Shown here piece by piece: positions 22,185-31,807 of a stretch of 44,540 nucleotides of DNA (position 1 is its first letter; each line of letters opens with the position of its first letter). The stretch lies in contig JACRKG010000037.1 of assembly GCA_016215315.1 (NCBI GenBank), positions 1-44,540 on the forward strand, given 5' to 3'. The notes under the pieces are model-generated. The model saw only the letters and a program-made list of their open reading frames with translations, did not search any database and was not told the origin of the DNA. Source of the DNA: Candidatus Woesearchaeota archaeon. Its GTDB lineage: Archaea > Nanobdellota > Nanobdellia > Woesearchaeales > ARS49. A program made the translations under genes and the position numbers.

Positions 22185-22690
22185 GTTATGTAGTCTTCCC
22201 AAGGGCTTACGTAAACTCCTTCTTTTGCTGATTCTAATTTGAGTACTAAATTATTTTGAGCGGGTAGACAGCAAATGCTTCCTCCTTTTTTTACTCTTAA
22301 GCCTTCAATTTTTATTTTGAAGTCTTGTATTGGTTGTAAGAATACGTTTTGGTCTTTGTAGCTTGCTAATTGTGCCAGAAGTGGAAACATTTTATTATTG
22401 GCTGCATTCTCATTGTCTGCAAAGCATACTTTTTCGTAACCGCTAGGAACTTTTAGTTCTAGTTTTGTTGTGCTTCCTTGCATAAATTTTATTCTTTCAA
22501 CTCCTTCTTTGAGTGTATTACTAAAATCTATTAGTGCTACTGTTTTTTGTTTTTCTAAAACTTGATTGATAAATTTGTAACCAAAAGATATTACTAGAGT
22601 AAAAACTATCACTGCAAGAATAAACATTAGTACTTGTCCGATTAATTGAGCTTTTTTGCTTCGCAAAAAAGCTCTGAGGGTTGGTTTCAT
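22172..22690 (-). CDS. Pilin-like protein with class III signal, 172 aa
   Basis: RSKKA precedes QLIGQVLMFILAVIVFTLVI, a typical archaeal prepilin signal and hydrophobic helix. The exported part is beta-rich, with KLELKVPSGYEKVCFADNE and a GGSICCLPAQN turn. The ATG overlaps the stop of the 1570-residue gene by 4 bases, so the two are probably co-translated. Function is probably a minor pilin or structural surface subunit. Confidence 0.7.
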   Translation of the reverse strand: MKPTLRAFLRSKKAQLIGQVLMFILAVIVFTLVISFGYKFINQVLEKQKTVALIDFSNTLKEGVERIKFMQGSTTKLELKVPSGYEKVCFADNENAANNKMFPLLAQLASYKDQNVFLQPIQDFKIKIEGLRVKKGGSICCLPAQNNLVLKLESAKEGVYVSPWEDYITCNQ

Positions 22691-25600
22691 TTTTTCTTTA
22701 TGTTTTTTAATTTTTGAAAAACATCAGTTTCACTTTCAATTCTTCTTTTCGTGCTTGGTTTTTTTCCGAATTTTTTTAGCTTTTCAAAAACCTCCGGTTT
22801 TTGTCGCGGTGGTCTCTCTGCTTTTTTAGTGAATGCTTCTTCTCTTGATGGAATATAGACTGGTCTTTTGAATTCAGGTATTGGAGTTTTTCCAGGGGTT
22901 TTTGAAATGAAAGGTATTTTTTCTAACCATTCTGAAGGTATTTGTAGGCCGTATTTTTTGTAATAATTGTAGCCTCCGTACCCAAGTCCTCCTAGAACTG
23001 CTAGTATCAGTAACCATTTTATTATATTCCATAGTGTGTTTGATGGATGATCTTTTGGATCTATTGGGCTGGTTTTGTTTTTGACTTCATCACCATCATT
23101 CCAACCATCCTCATCTGTATCTTTCTTCATTGGGTCTGTTTTTTCTTTGAATTCTTCAAAATTTATTAATCCATCATTGTCTGCATCTTTTATTTTTCCT
23201 CTTAAATTTGCGGGTATTTTTTTGTTTTCTTCCCATAAATAATATGCTTGATCTTCAGTGCATCCTGCATTTACTCCGTATTGAGTTACTGGAAGTTTTT
23301 CTGGTGTTTGAGGACAATTATCTTCTTTATTTAGGACTCCATCGTTATCATCATCGCTTTGGCATTGATTGCAGCTACCGCCGCAATCGATATTTGTTTC
23401 TCCGGTTTGTACGTCTAATATTCCATTGCTGCACAAGTCTTGAATGCAGACTCCGTTTAGACAAGTGTTGCTTTGACAGTCTGTGCTTTTAGTACATGTT
23501 TTGAGTTCTTCGCATGCCGGACAACTTAATCCGCAACCTATGTCTGATTCATAACCTTCACTGAGTATTTGGTCTGTGCATGATGGTTCTTTACAAGTAT
23601 TATTTTCGCAGGCATTACTAATACATTGGTCATTTTGTGTGCATGGTTGACCTCCGCCGCATTTTTTGTTGCATACTGGGCCGCAATCAATGCCTGTTTC
23701 GCTTTCATCTTTTACATTATCTTCGCAATGAGGTGGTTTGAGTTTTGCATCAATAATTACTGGTTCGCTTTGTACTGTTTGACTTTCGAGTCCTGCTTTG
23801 TTGACCGCTTTTGCGAGTACTACATATTTTGTGCCATCGCTCATTACTGGTGTGTCAGCATAGAATGCATTGTTTACTGGTGTTTTGGTTGTCCAATCGA
23901 CTATTATTTCTCCAGTGTTGTTGTTTTTTATTTGATAACTTATCTCTGCCACTCCGCTTTCTTGGTCCTCTGATTTTATCAGTATTTTTACTGCGTTGTT
24001 CATCCAGGAAATGTTTTTTGTTTTGTAATCTGTTGATGCGTCAATAGTTATTGTTGGTGGTGTTGAATCAATGAATGTTTCAATTGTTGTTTGCGCTGTT
24101 TCTCCTGTGGGCGTTTGACAGTTTACAAAATATTTTAGTGCTCCTATTGTTGTTGCTAGAATGCTGACTTCTGCTTGGTGATAGTTTGTTATTTTTCCTT
24201 GGGTGAATTGGTATTTTATTTCATCCTCTTTTGTTCCGTAAAAGCATTGTGCTTTCTTGCTAGAGAAAATTCTTAACATAATTTTTTGATTGTTGAATGT
24301 TTTTGGAGTGGTACTTTCAATGTAGTATTTGCTTAAAGGATCCACTTTAAAGTTCACCTGGGCTTTTGGTGACAAAAGCCCAGCTTCGTTTTGGCAGACT
24401 ATATTGAATGTGTGATCTCCCGTAGTTGTTACTTTGGCTGTTGTTTCAAGTACTTTTTGTGGTACTTCATAGAATTTGTCAAAAACATCTTTCATCGTGT
24501 TAAAATCCGAACTGAATTCTGAGTATTTACAGAATCCTGGTTCGTTTAGTTCTACAATAAATGTTGTTTCGTATTCATTGCTTGTTGTCGTGGTTGTTTC
24601 TTGTATTATTTTCGGTCTTGCTAGTGCGGTTATTATTTCGGGATTTGTGTTGTCTATTTTTATTTTTGCTCTTTGATGGAAGTATTCTTTGTTTGATTTG
24701 CATATAAAGTCTATAAAGTGTGGTCTTAAGTCGCCTGTTTTTATTAAGTTAAAATTTGCTTTATGATTGTGCTTTCCTGTTGGTGTTAGTGGCAGGCTTG
24801 AATCAAATGTTGATTTATCAACTACTGGAAGGTTCGGTAAGTCAAATAAGTATCCGCATTCTGCTTCTACGTTAGTAAAAATTTCTAGTGCAAAATTTTC
24901 AGAAGCAGCTACACCCCAAGCGGGAGAAACTAATCCTAACATTCCTCCTTTTGATGCCACATAAAAAGTTGTTGATTGCGATATTTCATTGCCTGCGTAA
25001 TCTTTTGCTTTAATTCTTAATGTTTTTTTGCCATCATTTTTGTTATCTGTAGAGTACTTGAATTCTTTTCCATCTCTATCTTTATTATCTACTTTTTCTA
25101 ATAGATTTACTGTTTCAATTTTTTTAGTTATTACATCAGGATATGTTTCTTCAATTAAATCTGTTGATGTTAAGTTGACTTCTTCTGAAAAGTTTAGTTC
25201 TATGCTTGTTTTTGATTGGTTTATTATGCTTTCTTCTTCTGGTTTTATTTTTAGTGTTGGTTTTGTTTTGTCTACAACAAAGTTTATTTCTATTGAAGGA
25301 TCTAAAAATATGTTATTTTTTTCTGCATTAAATGTAAAATTATACTTACCTTCGCTTAAAGCCGTTCCAGGTATAAATTCAAATGACTTCTGAGGTATTT
25401 GAAGTGGTTGGCTTATAGATATTAATGAGCCTTTTCCATCTTTTAGTTGGAATGTTGTTGCTTTTGCTTCATTTAATAAGTCTATTATGATTAAAGGTTT
25501 TTCTTTGCTGGTATAAAATATGTTGTTGAATTTGTTTGCTTCTTTTATTGAATAACTTCCAATGCCTGCTCCTTGACAGTTAGTGCATGCCGTGAATGAG

Positions 25601-27399
25601 TATTCTTTTACTGTTTCTAAATTGTTTGCAGGATCTTTTGTGTAAAATTTGATTGTATTTAGTCCTTCTTGCAAGTCGCTTATTTTTGTTTTTTCGTCAA
25701 ATAGTTCTAAGTTATTTATTGTTAGTTTGTTGTTTGTTATTTGTGTGAAAACTCTTGCATCACTACAAGAGTTTGAAGGAGTTAAAATACAAACATAGGT
25801 TCTATAATTTTTTCCTGTTTGTGTGCTTGGTGCTTGTGTTTTTATTTTTTTGTCTTTTATTTTTATTTCTAATTGAGAGGTTGTTTTTGTTCTTGCTTGG
25901 TGAAGTTCTGTTTCTGGAGGGAAGTAGTCTTTTTCGCATTCTGTGTCTTTTGGATTACAATCTTGCCATGGTGGTGTTTGGTCTCCGTCCGAATTTTTTC
26001 TGCAAACATCCGCGTTTGGCTCATATTGGCAGAGTCCTATACCGCACGTGTCTGTGCTTTTTGTGAGTATGTTATTATTTGAGTCTAGAATTATTCCTCC
26101 TTGTGGACTTCCGCATTGTATTTGGTCGTAATCACTACATCTTGCTTGGTCGCAATTGAATGCTTTCTTGCTTGTTTTTGAGTAATAGCAAGCATAGTCT
26201 TTTGTTGAAAAAGCGTTCGCTTTTTCTTGAGTACAATAGTCTAATGGATTTTGTGATTTATCACAGTTTTCACAATTATTATTTTTGTTATCGACGCAAA
26301 CTCCTATGCCTAATTCTGAAATTACGTCGTGCCATTCGCAATTTTGTATTCCACAATTATTTTTTTCACAAGCTCCTTTGGATTTGTAATTAAAGCAATT
26401 AATTAAGTTTGAACAATCTAGGCATTTGTCTTTTATTGTGTTTGTTTTTTCTAAATAACAAGTTGTCGGGTTTTGTTGTGTTCCTTCACATTCTTCAGCG
26501 CTAGCAAATAATCCTAGAGGTCCTGAATTGATATCGCAATTGGATTTTTTTATGCAAGATGGCTGGTTGTTTTGTACTTGACAGACTTCTCCTAATTGAC
26601 ATGAAATACTGTTGGCAAATGATAATTGGTTTTTATTATTGCATGCCGCGGATTTTTCAAAGTTACTTCCAAAATTGTTTATTATTCCTGTTTTTATGTC
26701 GTTAAATTGTGATTTGTCAGAATTTTCGTATCCAAATTGTTTTAAGTAATTCTCGTACTTGTAATAGTTGCGTTCTGATAAGCAGAATTGTGCGTTTGGT
26801 TGTTGTTGGTAGCATTCTAGGTTTCCTAAATTTCCTTCTTCTATAACTGCTTCGCTGTCGGTGTTCGCGTAATTTATTGTTAGTTCGTACGTGTAGTCTT
26901 TTAGAAATTTTAGGCTTGAATCTTCATCAATGTATTGTGTTGATGACTTTATTGTGTCTATTTTTTGGAAGTTTTTGTTTTTTGAGCAATCGTCTTTGTT
27001 TCCTTCGCATCTTTTTATTGTTATTGTATTAACAAATGAAGGGCATTCAACATCAAAACTTAATTTCAATCTTTTCTCTCCTGATGTGGGAGTTATTGCT
27101 AAGTTTTTTATTGGTGGAGTGTATGTTGGGCTGCATTGTGAAATTATTGGTTGTTGAACTGGTTGTGTTGGTTGGCCTGGTTGTATTGGTACTCCACATT
27201 TTGTATCACAACCTACATCTTGCATGATTTCTTGGAATGAAAGTTTTTTGAAAATGTTGTTTACTGTGCAAGCACTTGCGTCAGGAACTACTCTATTCGG
27301 ACTTGGATTATTATTTGGGTCGCAACAACAGCCTAATGCGTAACTAATTTGGACTAATGAAAGTACTAAAATCATTATTAGCAGTGCTTTTTTTAGCAT
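22687..27399 (-). CDS. Giant Cys-rich surface protein, 1570 aa
   Basis: A signal peptide (LLIMILVLSLVQISYALG) opens into a CCCDPN start. The first 500 residues have many Cys in small modules (CQLGEVCQVQ, CGIGLCQYEP). The middle, about residues 500-1250, consists of Ig-like beta domains with repeated FIDSTPPTITID- and VDKTKPTLKI-type joints. Then come three GIDCGPVC-type Cys modules. Thrombospondin type-3 or dockerin-like calcium loops follow (DDDNDGVLN, DADNDGLINFEE, DTDEDGWNDGDE). A membrane helix near residues 1455-1480 (IIKWLLILAVLGGLGYGGY) is followed by a basic cytosolic tail of about 88 residues. It is likely a cell-surface adhesin or structural protein anchored at the C-terminus. It overlaps both neighbours, so it belongs to the pilin-like operon. 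Confidence 0.85.
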   Translation of the reverse strand: MLKKALLIMILVLSLVQISYALGCCCDPNNNPSPNRVVPDASACTVNNIFKKLSFQEIMQDVGCDTKCGVPIQPGQPTQPVQQPIISQCSPTYTPPIKNLAITPTSGEKRLKLSFDVECPSFVNTITIKRCEGNKDDCSKNKNFQKIDTIKSSTQYIDEDSSLKFLKDYTYELTINYANTDSEAVIEEGNLGNLECYQQQPNAQFCLSERNYYKYENYLKQFGYENSDKSQFNDIKTGIINNFGSNFEKSAACNNKNQLSFANSISCQLGEVCQVQNNQPSCIKKSNCDINSGPLGLFASAEECEGTQQNPTTCYLEKTNTIKDKCLDCSNLINCFNYKSKGACEKNNCGIQNCEWHDVISELGIGVCVDNKNNNCENCDKSQNPLDYCTQEKANAFSTKDYACYYSKTSKKAFNCDQARCSDYDQIQCGSPQGGIILDSNNNILTKSTDTCGIGLCQYEPNADVCRKNSDGDQTPPWQDCNPKDTECEKDYFPPETELHQARTKTTSQLEIKIKDKKIKTQAPSTQTGKNYRTYVCILTPSNSCSDARVFTQITNNKLTINNLELFDEKTKISDLQEGLNTIKFYTKDPANNLETVKEYSFTACTNCQGAGIGSYSIKEANKFNNIFYTSKEKPLIIIDLLNEAKATTFQLKDGKGSLISISQPLQIPQKSFEFIPGTALSEGKYNFTFNAEKNNIFLDPSIEINFVVDKTKPTLKIKPEEESIINQSKTSIELNFSEEVNLTSTDLIEETYPDVITKKIETVNLLEKVDNKDRDGKEFKYSTDNKNDGKKTLRIKAKDYAGNEISQSTTFYVASKGGMLGLVSPAWGVAASENFALEIFTNVEAECGYLFDLPNLPVVDKSTFDSSLPLTPTGKHNHKANFNLIKTGDLRPHFIDFICKSNKEYFHQRAKIKIDNTNPEIITALARPKIIQETTTTTSNEYETTFIVELNEPGFCKYSEFSSDFNTMKDVFDKFYEVPQKVLETTAKVTTTGDHTFNIVCQNEAGLLSPKAQVNFKVDPLSKYYIESTTPKTFNNQKIMLRIFSSKKAQCFYGTKEDEIKYQFTQGKITNYHQAEVSILATTIGALKYFVNCQTPTGETAQTTIETFIDSTPPTITIDASTDYKTKNISWMNNAVKILIKSEDQESGVAEISYQIKNNNTGEIIVDWTTKTPVNNAFYADTPVMSDGTKYVVLAKAVNKAGLESQTVQSEPVIIDAKLKPPHCEDNVKDESETGIDCGPVCNKKCGGGQPCTQNDQCISNACENNTCKEPSCTDQILSEGYESDIGCGLSCPACEELKTCTKSTDCQSNTCLNGVCIQDLCSNGILDVQTGETNIDCGGSCNQCQSDDDNDGVLNKEDNCPQTPEKLPVTQYGVNAGCTEDQAYYLWEENKKIPANLRGKIKDADNDGLINFEEFKEKTDPMKKDTDEDGWNDGDEVKNKTSPIDPKDHPSNTLWNIIKWLLILAVLGGLGYGGYNYYKKYGLQIPSEWLEKIPFISKTPGKTPIPEFKRPVYIPSREEAFTKKAERPPRQKPEVFEKLKKFGKKPSTKRRIESETDVFQKLKNIKKK

Positions 27400-28622
27400 G
27401 CCATGCCACCTCTAAAACATAATTTTATTTTTTGGAAGTCCTTTTTTAGTCCGTCATCAACGTTGACAGTTATTTCGTAATAAGGCAAATTATCATACAT
27501 ATCTTGAGTTATTGTTAATGGTAAGTTGTGCTGAGGATTTGATAAGGTCACATAATATGTCAGATCTTCTTGATAGTCTGGATCGTAAGCTTTTATTTCA
27601 ATTGTTTTTTGTATGCATTCGTGTTTTTTCTTCCATTTTTTTCCTGATGTATCTTCCCAGTATTGTGCTTGTTCGCCTTCAATGTATGGCTCTGGCGGGG
27701 GATTTCCTCCACTTATTATTAATTTGTTATTATTAAAATCTACTTTACTTTCAGGACATAACAGATTTTTTGTGTCAAAAAAAGAAGTATTAATGTACTG
27801 GAGTGCGGGAGGTCTGTTCGGTATTACAAAATTAATGCTTAGTTCTGTACTTCTTTCTTTTACTTGCATTATGTTGTTCTTAAAATTGTCGCGTTCTATA
27901 TTTACTAAATAATTTAATGTGCTTTCTGGAGTGAATTTTATGTTGCTTATTTCTTGATTTATTAATGTGTTAGCAAAGTCGTATGCTTCTTTTAGTTTAG
28001 TTTCTTGAGTCAATAGTATTTCAGGTAAAGTTACTTCGGTGGTTTGTGATTTTAGTTTTGTTCCTTTTAGCTGTATTTTTATCAAATTTTTTTCTAAGTG
28101 CAATTCCGAAATCGGAATTGCTTTAATAAATTCTTTTTTTTCTAAATTAGAAGTACATTTTTGCATTGATTCTTTGAATTTTTTTTGTAATATTTTTTCT
28201 AGGTCATTAAAATTTATTAATATATTCCATCCGAATAGCGAGTTTGCCATAAAAACTTCTTGACCTTGAAAATAAGGAAAGGTAGTCCAAGGATAATCGG
28301 GAGGATTATTTGATATTACTACATTATTTTCTGATTCAGAAAATAAGGGCAGTAATGAAACTGTTTTTGTTATGTGTTCGTTTTTGAAATCAACATAATC
28401 CGTTTTTTCGTCACCTATTTTTTTGCTTACTTCTTTAACGCTTTCGTCTAATGCGACTTTTGCACAAGATTGTAGGTTTAATTGTAATTCTTCTCTTAGT
28501 TCTTTGGGAAACTCTTGTGGTTTGAGGTCTTCTTTGAAAGAGAAATAAACCAATAGTAGTATGGCGAAGACTACTACAAGTCCTAAAATCATGAAAAGTG
28601 TTATTTGTCCTCTTTTTTTCAT
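27393..28622 (-). CDS. Pilin-like surface protein, 409 aa
   Basis: MKKRG precedes QITLFMILGLVVVFAILLLV, a class III signal plus helix of a kind common in DPANN surface proteins. The exported domain has an early conserved-looking stretch (LNLQSCAKVALDESVKEVSK), mixed alpha/beta parts and a C-terminal Ig-like region (IEIKAYDPDYQEDLTYYV) with a final Cys. It overlaps the 1570-residue gene by 7 bases. Role: structural surface or appendage subunit, by inference from the signal. Confidence 0.75.
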   Translation of the reverse strand: MKKRGQITLFMILGLVVVFAILLLVYFSFKEDLKPQEFPKELREELQLNLQSCAKVALDESVKEVSKKIGDEKTDYVDFKNEHITKTVSLLPLFSESENNVVISNNPPDYPWTTFPYFQGQEVFMANSLFGWNILINFNDLEKILQKKFKESMQKCTSNLEKKEFIKAIPISELHLEKNLIKIQLKGTKLKSQTTEVTLPEILLTQETKLKEAYDFANTLINQEISNIKFTPESTLNYLVNIERDNFKNNIMQVKERSTELSINFVIPNRPPALQYINTSFFDTKNLLCPESKVDFNNNKLIISGGNPPPEPYIEGEQAQYWEDTSGKKWKKKHECIQKTIEIKAYDPDYQEDLTYYVTLSNPQHNLPLTITQDMYDNLPYYEITVNVDDGLKKDFQKIKLCFRGGMAC

Positions 28623-29707
28623 TTTGTTCTTAAACTACTTGTTAGTTCTGTCCAATGATCTGTTATTGCTTTTTCTTTGCTCACTAGCATGAATTCGTTA
28701 GGTATTGGTTGGTTTTCACAAAATATTCCTTGCGGCAAAGCTAGTTTGAAAAGTTCTGAGCAGTGTTTTTGTGAAATACTCGTCCCCGAGTATTTCACTC
28801 CGAGATATTCTTGATTTTTGGTCTTTTCCAGAAATGCAAAGACTTTTGTATTGCTTGATTTTGCAATGTATACTTTGTTGAATAGTTTTGTTTGTTCAAA
28901 AAATTCAAAATTTAGTCTTGGTGGATTGTGAATTACTGCTTTAACGTAATCGCTTACTGTTTTGAATGGATTTTTTATAAAGTTAGTTGAAAATTGTTGT
29001 TGATTGAAGGATTGTAAACTACTTGTTTTCGGTAAATAAATTAGTGATTGTATTTTGTTATTATAATAAATATCATAATCTTTTAAGTTTCCATTAGTGC
29101 ATTTTTCAAAGCTTGTTGATTTTAGTGCGTTATTGCAATAATCTTCTTTCACTCCAAAAACAGGTAGTGGTGAGTCGAATTGGTCATTTATTTGTGAATT
29201 AAAAATTAGTGCTAGTGCTGTTCCTTTGTCATATTTTAGTGCGCAGGCAGTATTAACGCAAGATACTGTTGTTTGGGATTTTTGGCAAGATTTTTTTAGT
29301 CTGTTATCAACATCTATTCCTACTTCATCGAGTGTTCCACAATGCAAGGTGTATTTTGATTGTGATTCTCTTTCTGCAAGATTCAGTAATTCTAGTGCAG
29401 ATAATTTTGTTCTAGTAGTCCATTCTCTGTTATCACAATAATAGTCTTCAATAAAATCTTCATTGTTTATGCACATAGGATCGAGTTTTTTGTAGTAGTC
29501 TTCGGAAGTTTTTTTGTCTTTGTTTCCTTGAGGATTTATTAAGCAAGAAGTTGATTCAGTACAAATTCCAGTTAGTGAATTATCCCAATTAGTTTGAGGA
29601 TTAACTTGAAGCCATTGTGCACCTATAGCAGCATAAGTAAGTATTGTTAACAAAAATATTATTACTGTTATCTTAGCCGCATAAATAATATTTTCCGTTT
29701 TCTTCAT
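28619..29707 (-). CDS. Secreted Cys-containing protein, 362 aa
   Basis: The start is at the ATG at 29707 (MKKTENIIYAAKI), with GGGGTT about 5 bases before it. A longer frame to 29752 lies inside the previous gene. A hydrophobic segment (TVIIFLLTILTYAAIGA, about residues 14-31) is a signal or anchor. The rest is exported, with about ten Cys, mostly in the first half (TGICTESTSCLINP). Family unknown. It overlaps the pilin-like gene by 4 bases and the upstream gene by 35 bases. Confidence 0.65.
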   Translation of the reverse strand: MKKTENIIYAAKITVIIFLLTILTYAAIGAQWLQVNPQTNWDNSLTGICTESTSCLINPQGNKDKKTSEDYYKKLDPMCINNEDFIEDYYCDNREWTTRTKLSALELLNLAERESQSKYTLHCGTLDEVGIDVDNRLKKSCQKSQTTVSCVNTACALKYDKGTALALIFNSQINDQFDSPLPVFGVKEDYCNNALKSTSFEKCTNGNLKDYDIYYNNKIQSLIYLPKTSSLQSFNQQQFSTNFIKNPFKTVSDYVKAVIHNPPRLNFEFFEQTKLFNKVYIAKSSNTKVFAFLEKTKNQEYLGVKYSGTSISQKHCSELFKLALPQGIFCENQPIPNEFMLVSKEKAITDHWTELTSSLRTK

Positions 29708-31421
29708 GAATGAACCCCTTTTTTTGACATTGATTTCCATCCCAGCATTCATTGTTTAAACAACAACCTTCTTGCATTCCTTGACTAACTTGCCATCCAG
29801 AACTTGTTAGTGTTCTAACTCCTTTTTCTTGAACTTTTTGCCATTCTTTATTTGTTTGGCAAACAAATTGTTTTGGTGGCGAGTCATTTGTTGCATCTTC
29901 CATTACATCACATTGATTTTTTTGTAATACTGTTACTGGTGTTGCACTGCTTGTTTGGCAACCATAAAATTGACCATTATAATTTAGTAGTTGATTATTT
30001 TTTATTGTGTTTCCTTTTTGAACATAATTACTTTCCCAGCATCCTCCACTTGTAGGTAAATTTCCTGGGTCGTTATAGTTTTCTGGAAAATCTTCTGGTT
30101 CTCCACAACATTTTGTTCCAGTCCACCCAAAGCCTGCATTTACACAAGCTCCTTCACCTAAATAGTCCAAATCGAAATCCCAAATTCCGTCTTTTCCACA
30201 ATAAATATTTCTTTGCCCAGCAACTAGTTTTTCTCCAGTACCGTAAGAATTGGTTTCTGAGAAAGCAGGATAATTACCACGGCATTCTGCAAGAACTTTT
30301 TGAGTTGAATCACAAAAATAATTGTGTTTTTCTCCAGTACTTAAAACATTTAGTGATAGCAATCCTTGCTTATCAATTAAGAATCCTCCAAACAAGTTCT
30401 GATTTAAGCCAGCATAACTTCCGCTACACACTAAATATTCATAAACATTGCTTTGTGTTTTTGCTGGAACCAGCAGTAAGTTAGGATTTTTAAAGTCTGC
30501 AATATTGCCAACACTCGTTAGTGGAGCCCATTGCCATTCGTCTTTTTGGTTTTTTCCACAAATTATTTTCATTCCAGGTCTTACTTCATGAAGTCCCACA
30601 TCATAACTTTTCCCATCACAGCAAGCACCAGCATACCAGTCTCCATTACAATTTTTTGCTTGCATGAAATCGCATTGACTGTTTTCATCGCTATCTAAAC
30701 AAGCAAAAGCTTCTGCACTAGGATCACCAGTGCTTTTTTTATCATAAGAATCTTTTTTGCCCAACCAAACCATTACTTTTGGATTGTCGCTAGAAATAAA
30801 GACTATCCCTTGCAGGTTTTTTATTAAATCACTAATTTTTCCCAGTGATTTTGCCTCTTCATTTAAGAAAGCAGAAGTTCTTCCTGAGATGTAATTTTTG
30901 TCGAAGGCAAAAACTTTTAAGTTGGTTACCTCAATTGTACATTGACTACTTCTTTTTAGTATGTTTCCAGTACTGCACTCTTTTCCACCAGATCTTTCAA
31001 AACTAACGTGATTAAAGTTTTTACTGCCTAAAAAAGCAGTTTCTTCTCCTCGAGGCGAGTATCGAAAGCTTGCAGATCCATCCTTGCCAGACAAACCCAC
31101 ATTTAGTCCCTGACCACAGTTAGGATTACTCTCAACTCCAAAAAAATTAAGCGAGTAAATTTTTGCATCGGGAAATGAGTAAGAAAAAGAGTACTCTTGA
31201 GAAGACATTAATATGGCATCAGTTACTGCAAGACCAAAAATACTGGCTAGTTTCCTTCCAGCTCGGGCAATTGAACTGCAATCCCCCCCATAACCAATAT
31301 TATGACTTCCACCTCTTATTTCATCAACATTTCCTAAAGTCCACTCAAAATTTTCAGCAAAAACAATAGGCATAACTAGTAAAATAACTAATAAAATCAC
31401 CTTTTTATTCATTTTATACAT
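29673..31421 (-). CDS. Secreted Cys-rich protein opening the surface operon, 582 aa
   Basis: The signal peptide is KVILLVILLVMPIVFA. The ATG at 31421 lies a few bases after the expected transcript start, from a TATA-like element (31449-31458); the ATG at 31412 is an alternative. The mature part contains repeated CC modules of the kind ACCDGKSYDVG, KCCGEPEDFPENYND and GCCLNNECWDGNQC, spaced by 100-200 residues, all probably disulphide-bonded. It is the first gene of the operon that continues to 20174. A role in surface structure is inferred; the family is not recognised. Confidence 0.7.
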   Translation of the reverse strand: MYKMNKKVILLVILLVMPIVFAENFEWTLGNVDEIRGGSHNIGYGGDCSSIARAGRKLASIFGLAVTDAILMSSQEYSFSYSFPDAKIYSLNFFGVESNPNCGQGLNVGLSGKDGSASFRYSPRGEETAFLGSKNFNHVSFERSGGKECSTGNILKRSSQCTIEVTNLKVFAFDKNYISGRTSAFLNEEAKSLGKISDLIKNLQGIVFISSDNPKVMVWLGKKDSYDKKSTGDPSAEAFACLDSDENSQCDFMQAKNCNGDWYAGACCDGKSYDVGLHEVRPGMKIICGKNQKDEWQWAPLTSVGNIADFKNPNLLLVPAKTQSNVYEYLVCSGSYAGLNQNLFGGFLIDKQGLLSLNVLSTGEKHNYFCDSTQKVLAECRGNYPAFSETNSYGTGEKLVAGQRNIYCGKDGIWDFDLDYLGEGACVNAGFGWTGTKCCGEPEDFPENYNDPGNLPTSGGCWESNYVQKGNTIKNNQLLNYNGQFYGCQTSSATPVTVLQKNQCDVMEDATNDSPPKQFVCQTNKEWQKVQEKGVRTLTSSGWQVSQGMQEGCCLNNECWDGNQCQKKGFIHEENGKYYLCG

Positions 31422-31484
31422 CTTATAAAGTAATTAGACGATAATGCTATTTAAATTTTTGCTTCGCAAAAACTCAGAAAAGAA

Positions 31485-31754
31485 TTATTCTTCTTCTCCT
31501 TCGTCGTATGAAGGAACTGCTGCTTTGCTTATAATAAATACGTCGCCAACTGCTTTTACTAATTGGTGAGGCACTATTACTCCTTTAGCGCTTCCTAGAA
31601 CTTTACTTAAGAATGAATTTCTTGTTGCTTTTATTCTCCAACCGTGAATTTTGTTAGAAGTTACTAATGCTTCTTCAACATCACCAAAATAATCTCCTTC
31701 ATCAGTGAACACTTTCATCTCGTAAGTGTCAGTTATCTTCTTTACCCTCAACAT
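31485..31754 (-). CDS. PRC-barrel domain protein
   Basis: Eighty-nine residues that fit one PRC-barrel: MLRVKKITDTYEMKVFTDEG, then YFGDVEEALVTSNKIHGWRI, KGVIVPHQLVKAVGDVFIIS. PRC-barrels are small beta barrels that occur in RNA-processing and cell-division proteins of archaea, where they mediate protein contacts. The C-terminus is acidic (EGEEE). Its promoter overlaps that of the divergent TraB gene (CTTAAATATATAAAC at 31770-31784). The exact partner is unknown. Confidence 0.75.
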   Translation of the reverse strand: MLRVKKITDTYEMKVFTDEGDYFGDVEEALVTSNKIHGWRIKATRNSFLSKVLGSAKGVIVPHQLVKAVGDVFIISKAAVPSYDEGEEE

Positions 31755-31807
31755 AAAGCTATGAGAAGAGCTTAAATATATAAACTTTTTGTAACAAAAG
31801 AATATAG

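Noticed and set aside
23208..23973. Long plus-strand frames opposite the 1570-residue gene
   Set aside because: They are antisense shadows of a gene with clear domains; Cys/Phe/Leu-rich composition is the mirror of its codons.
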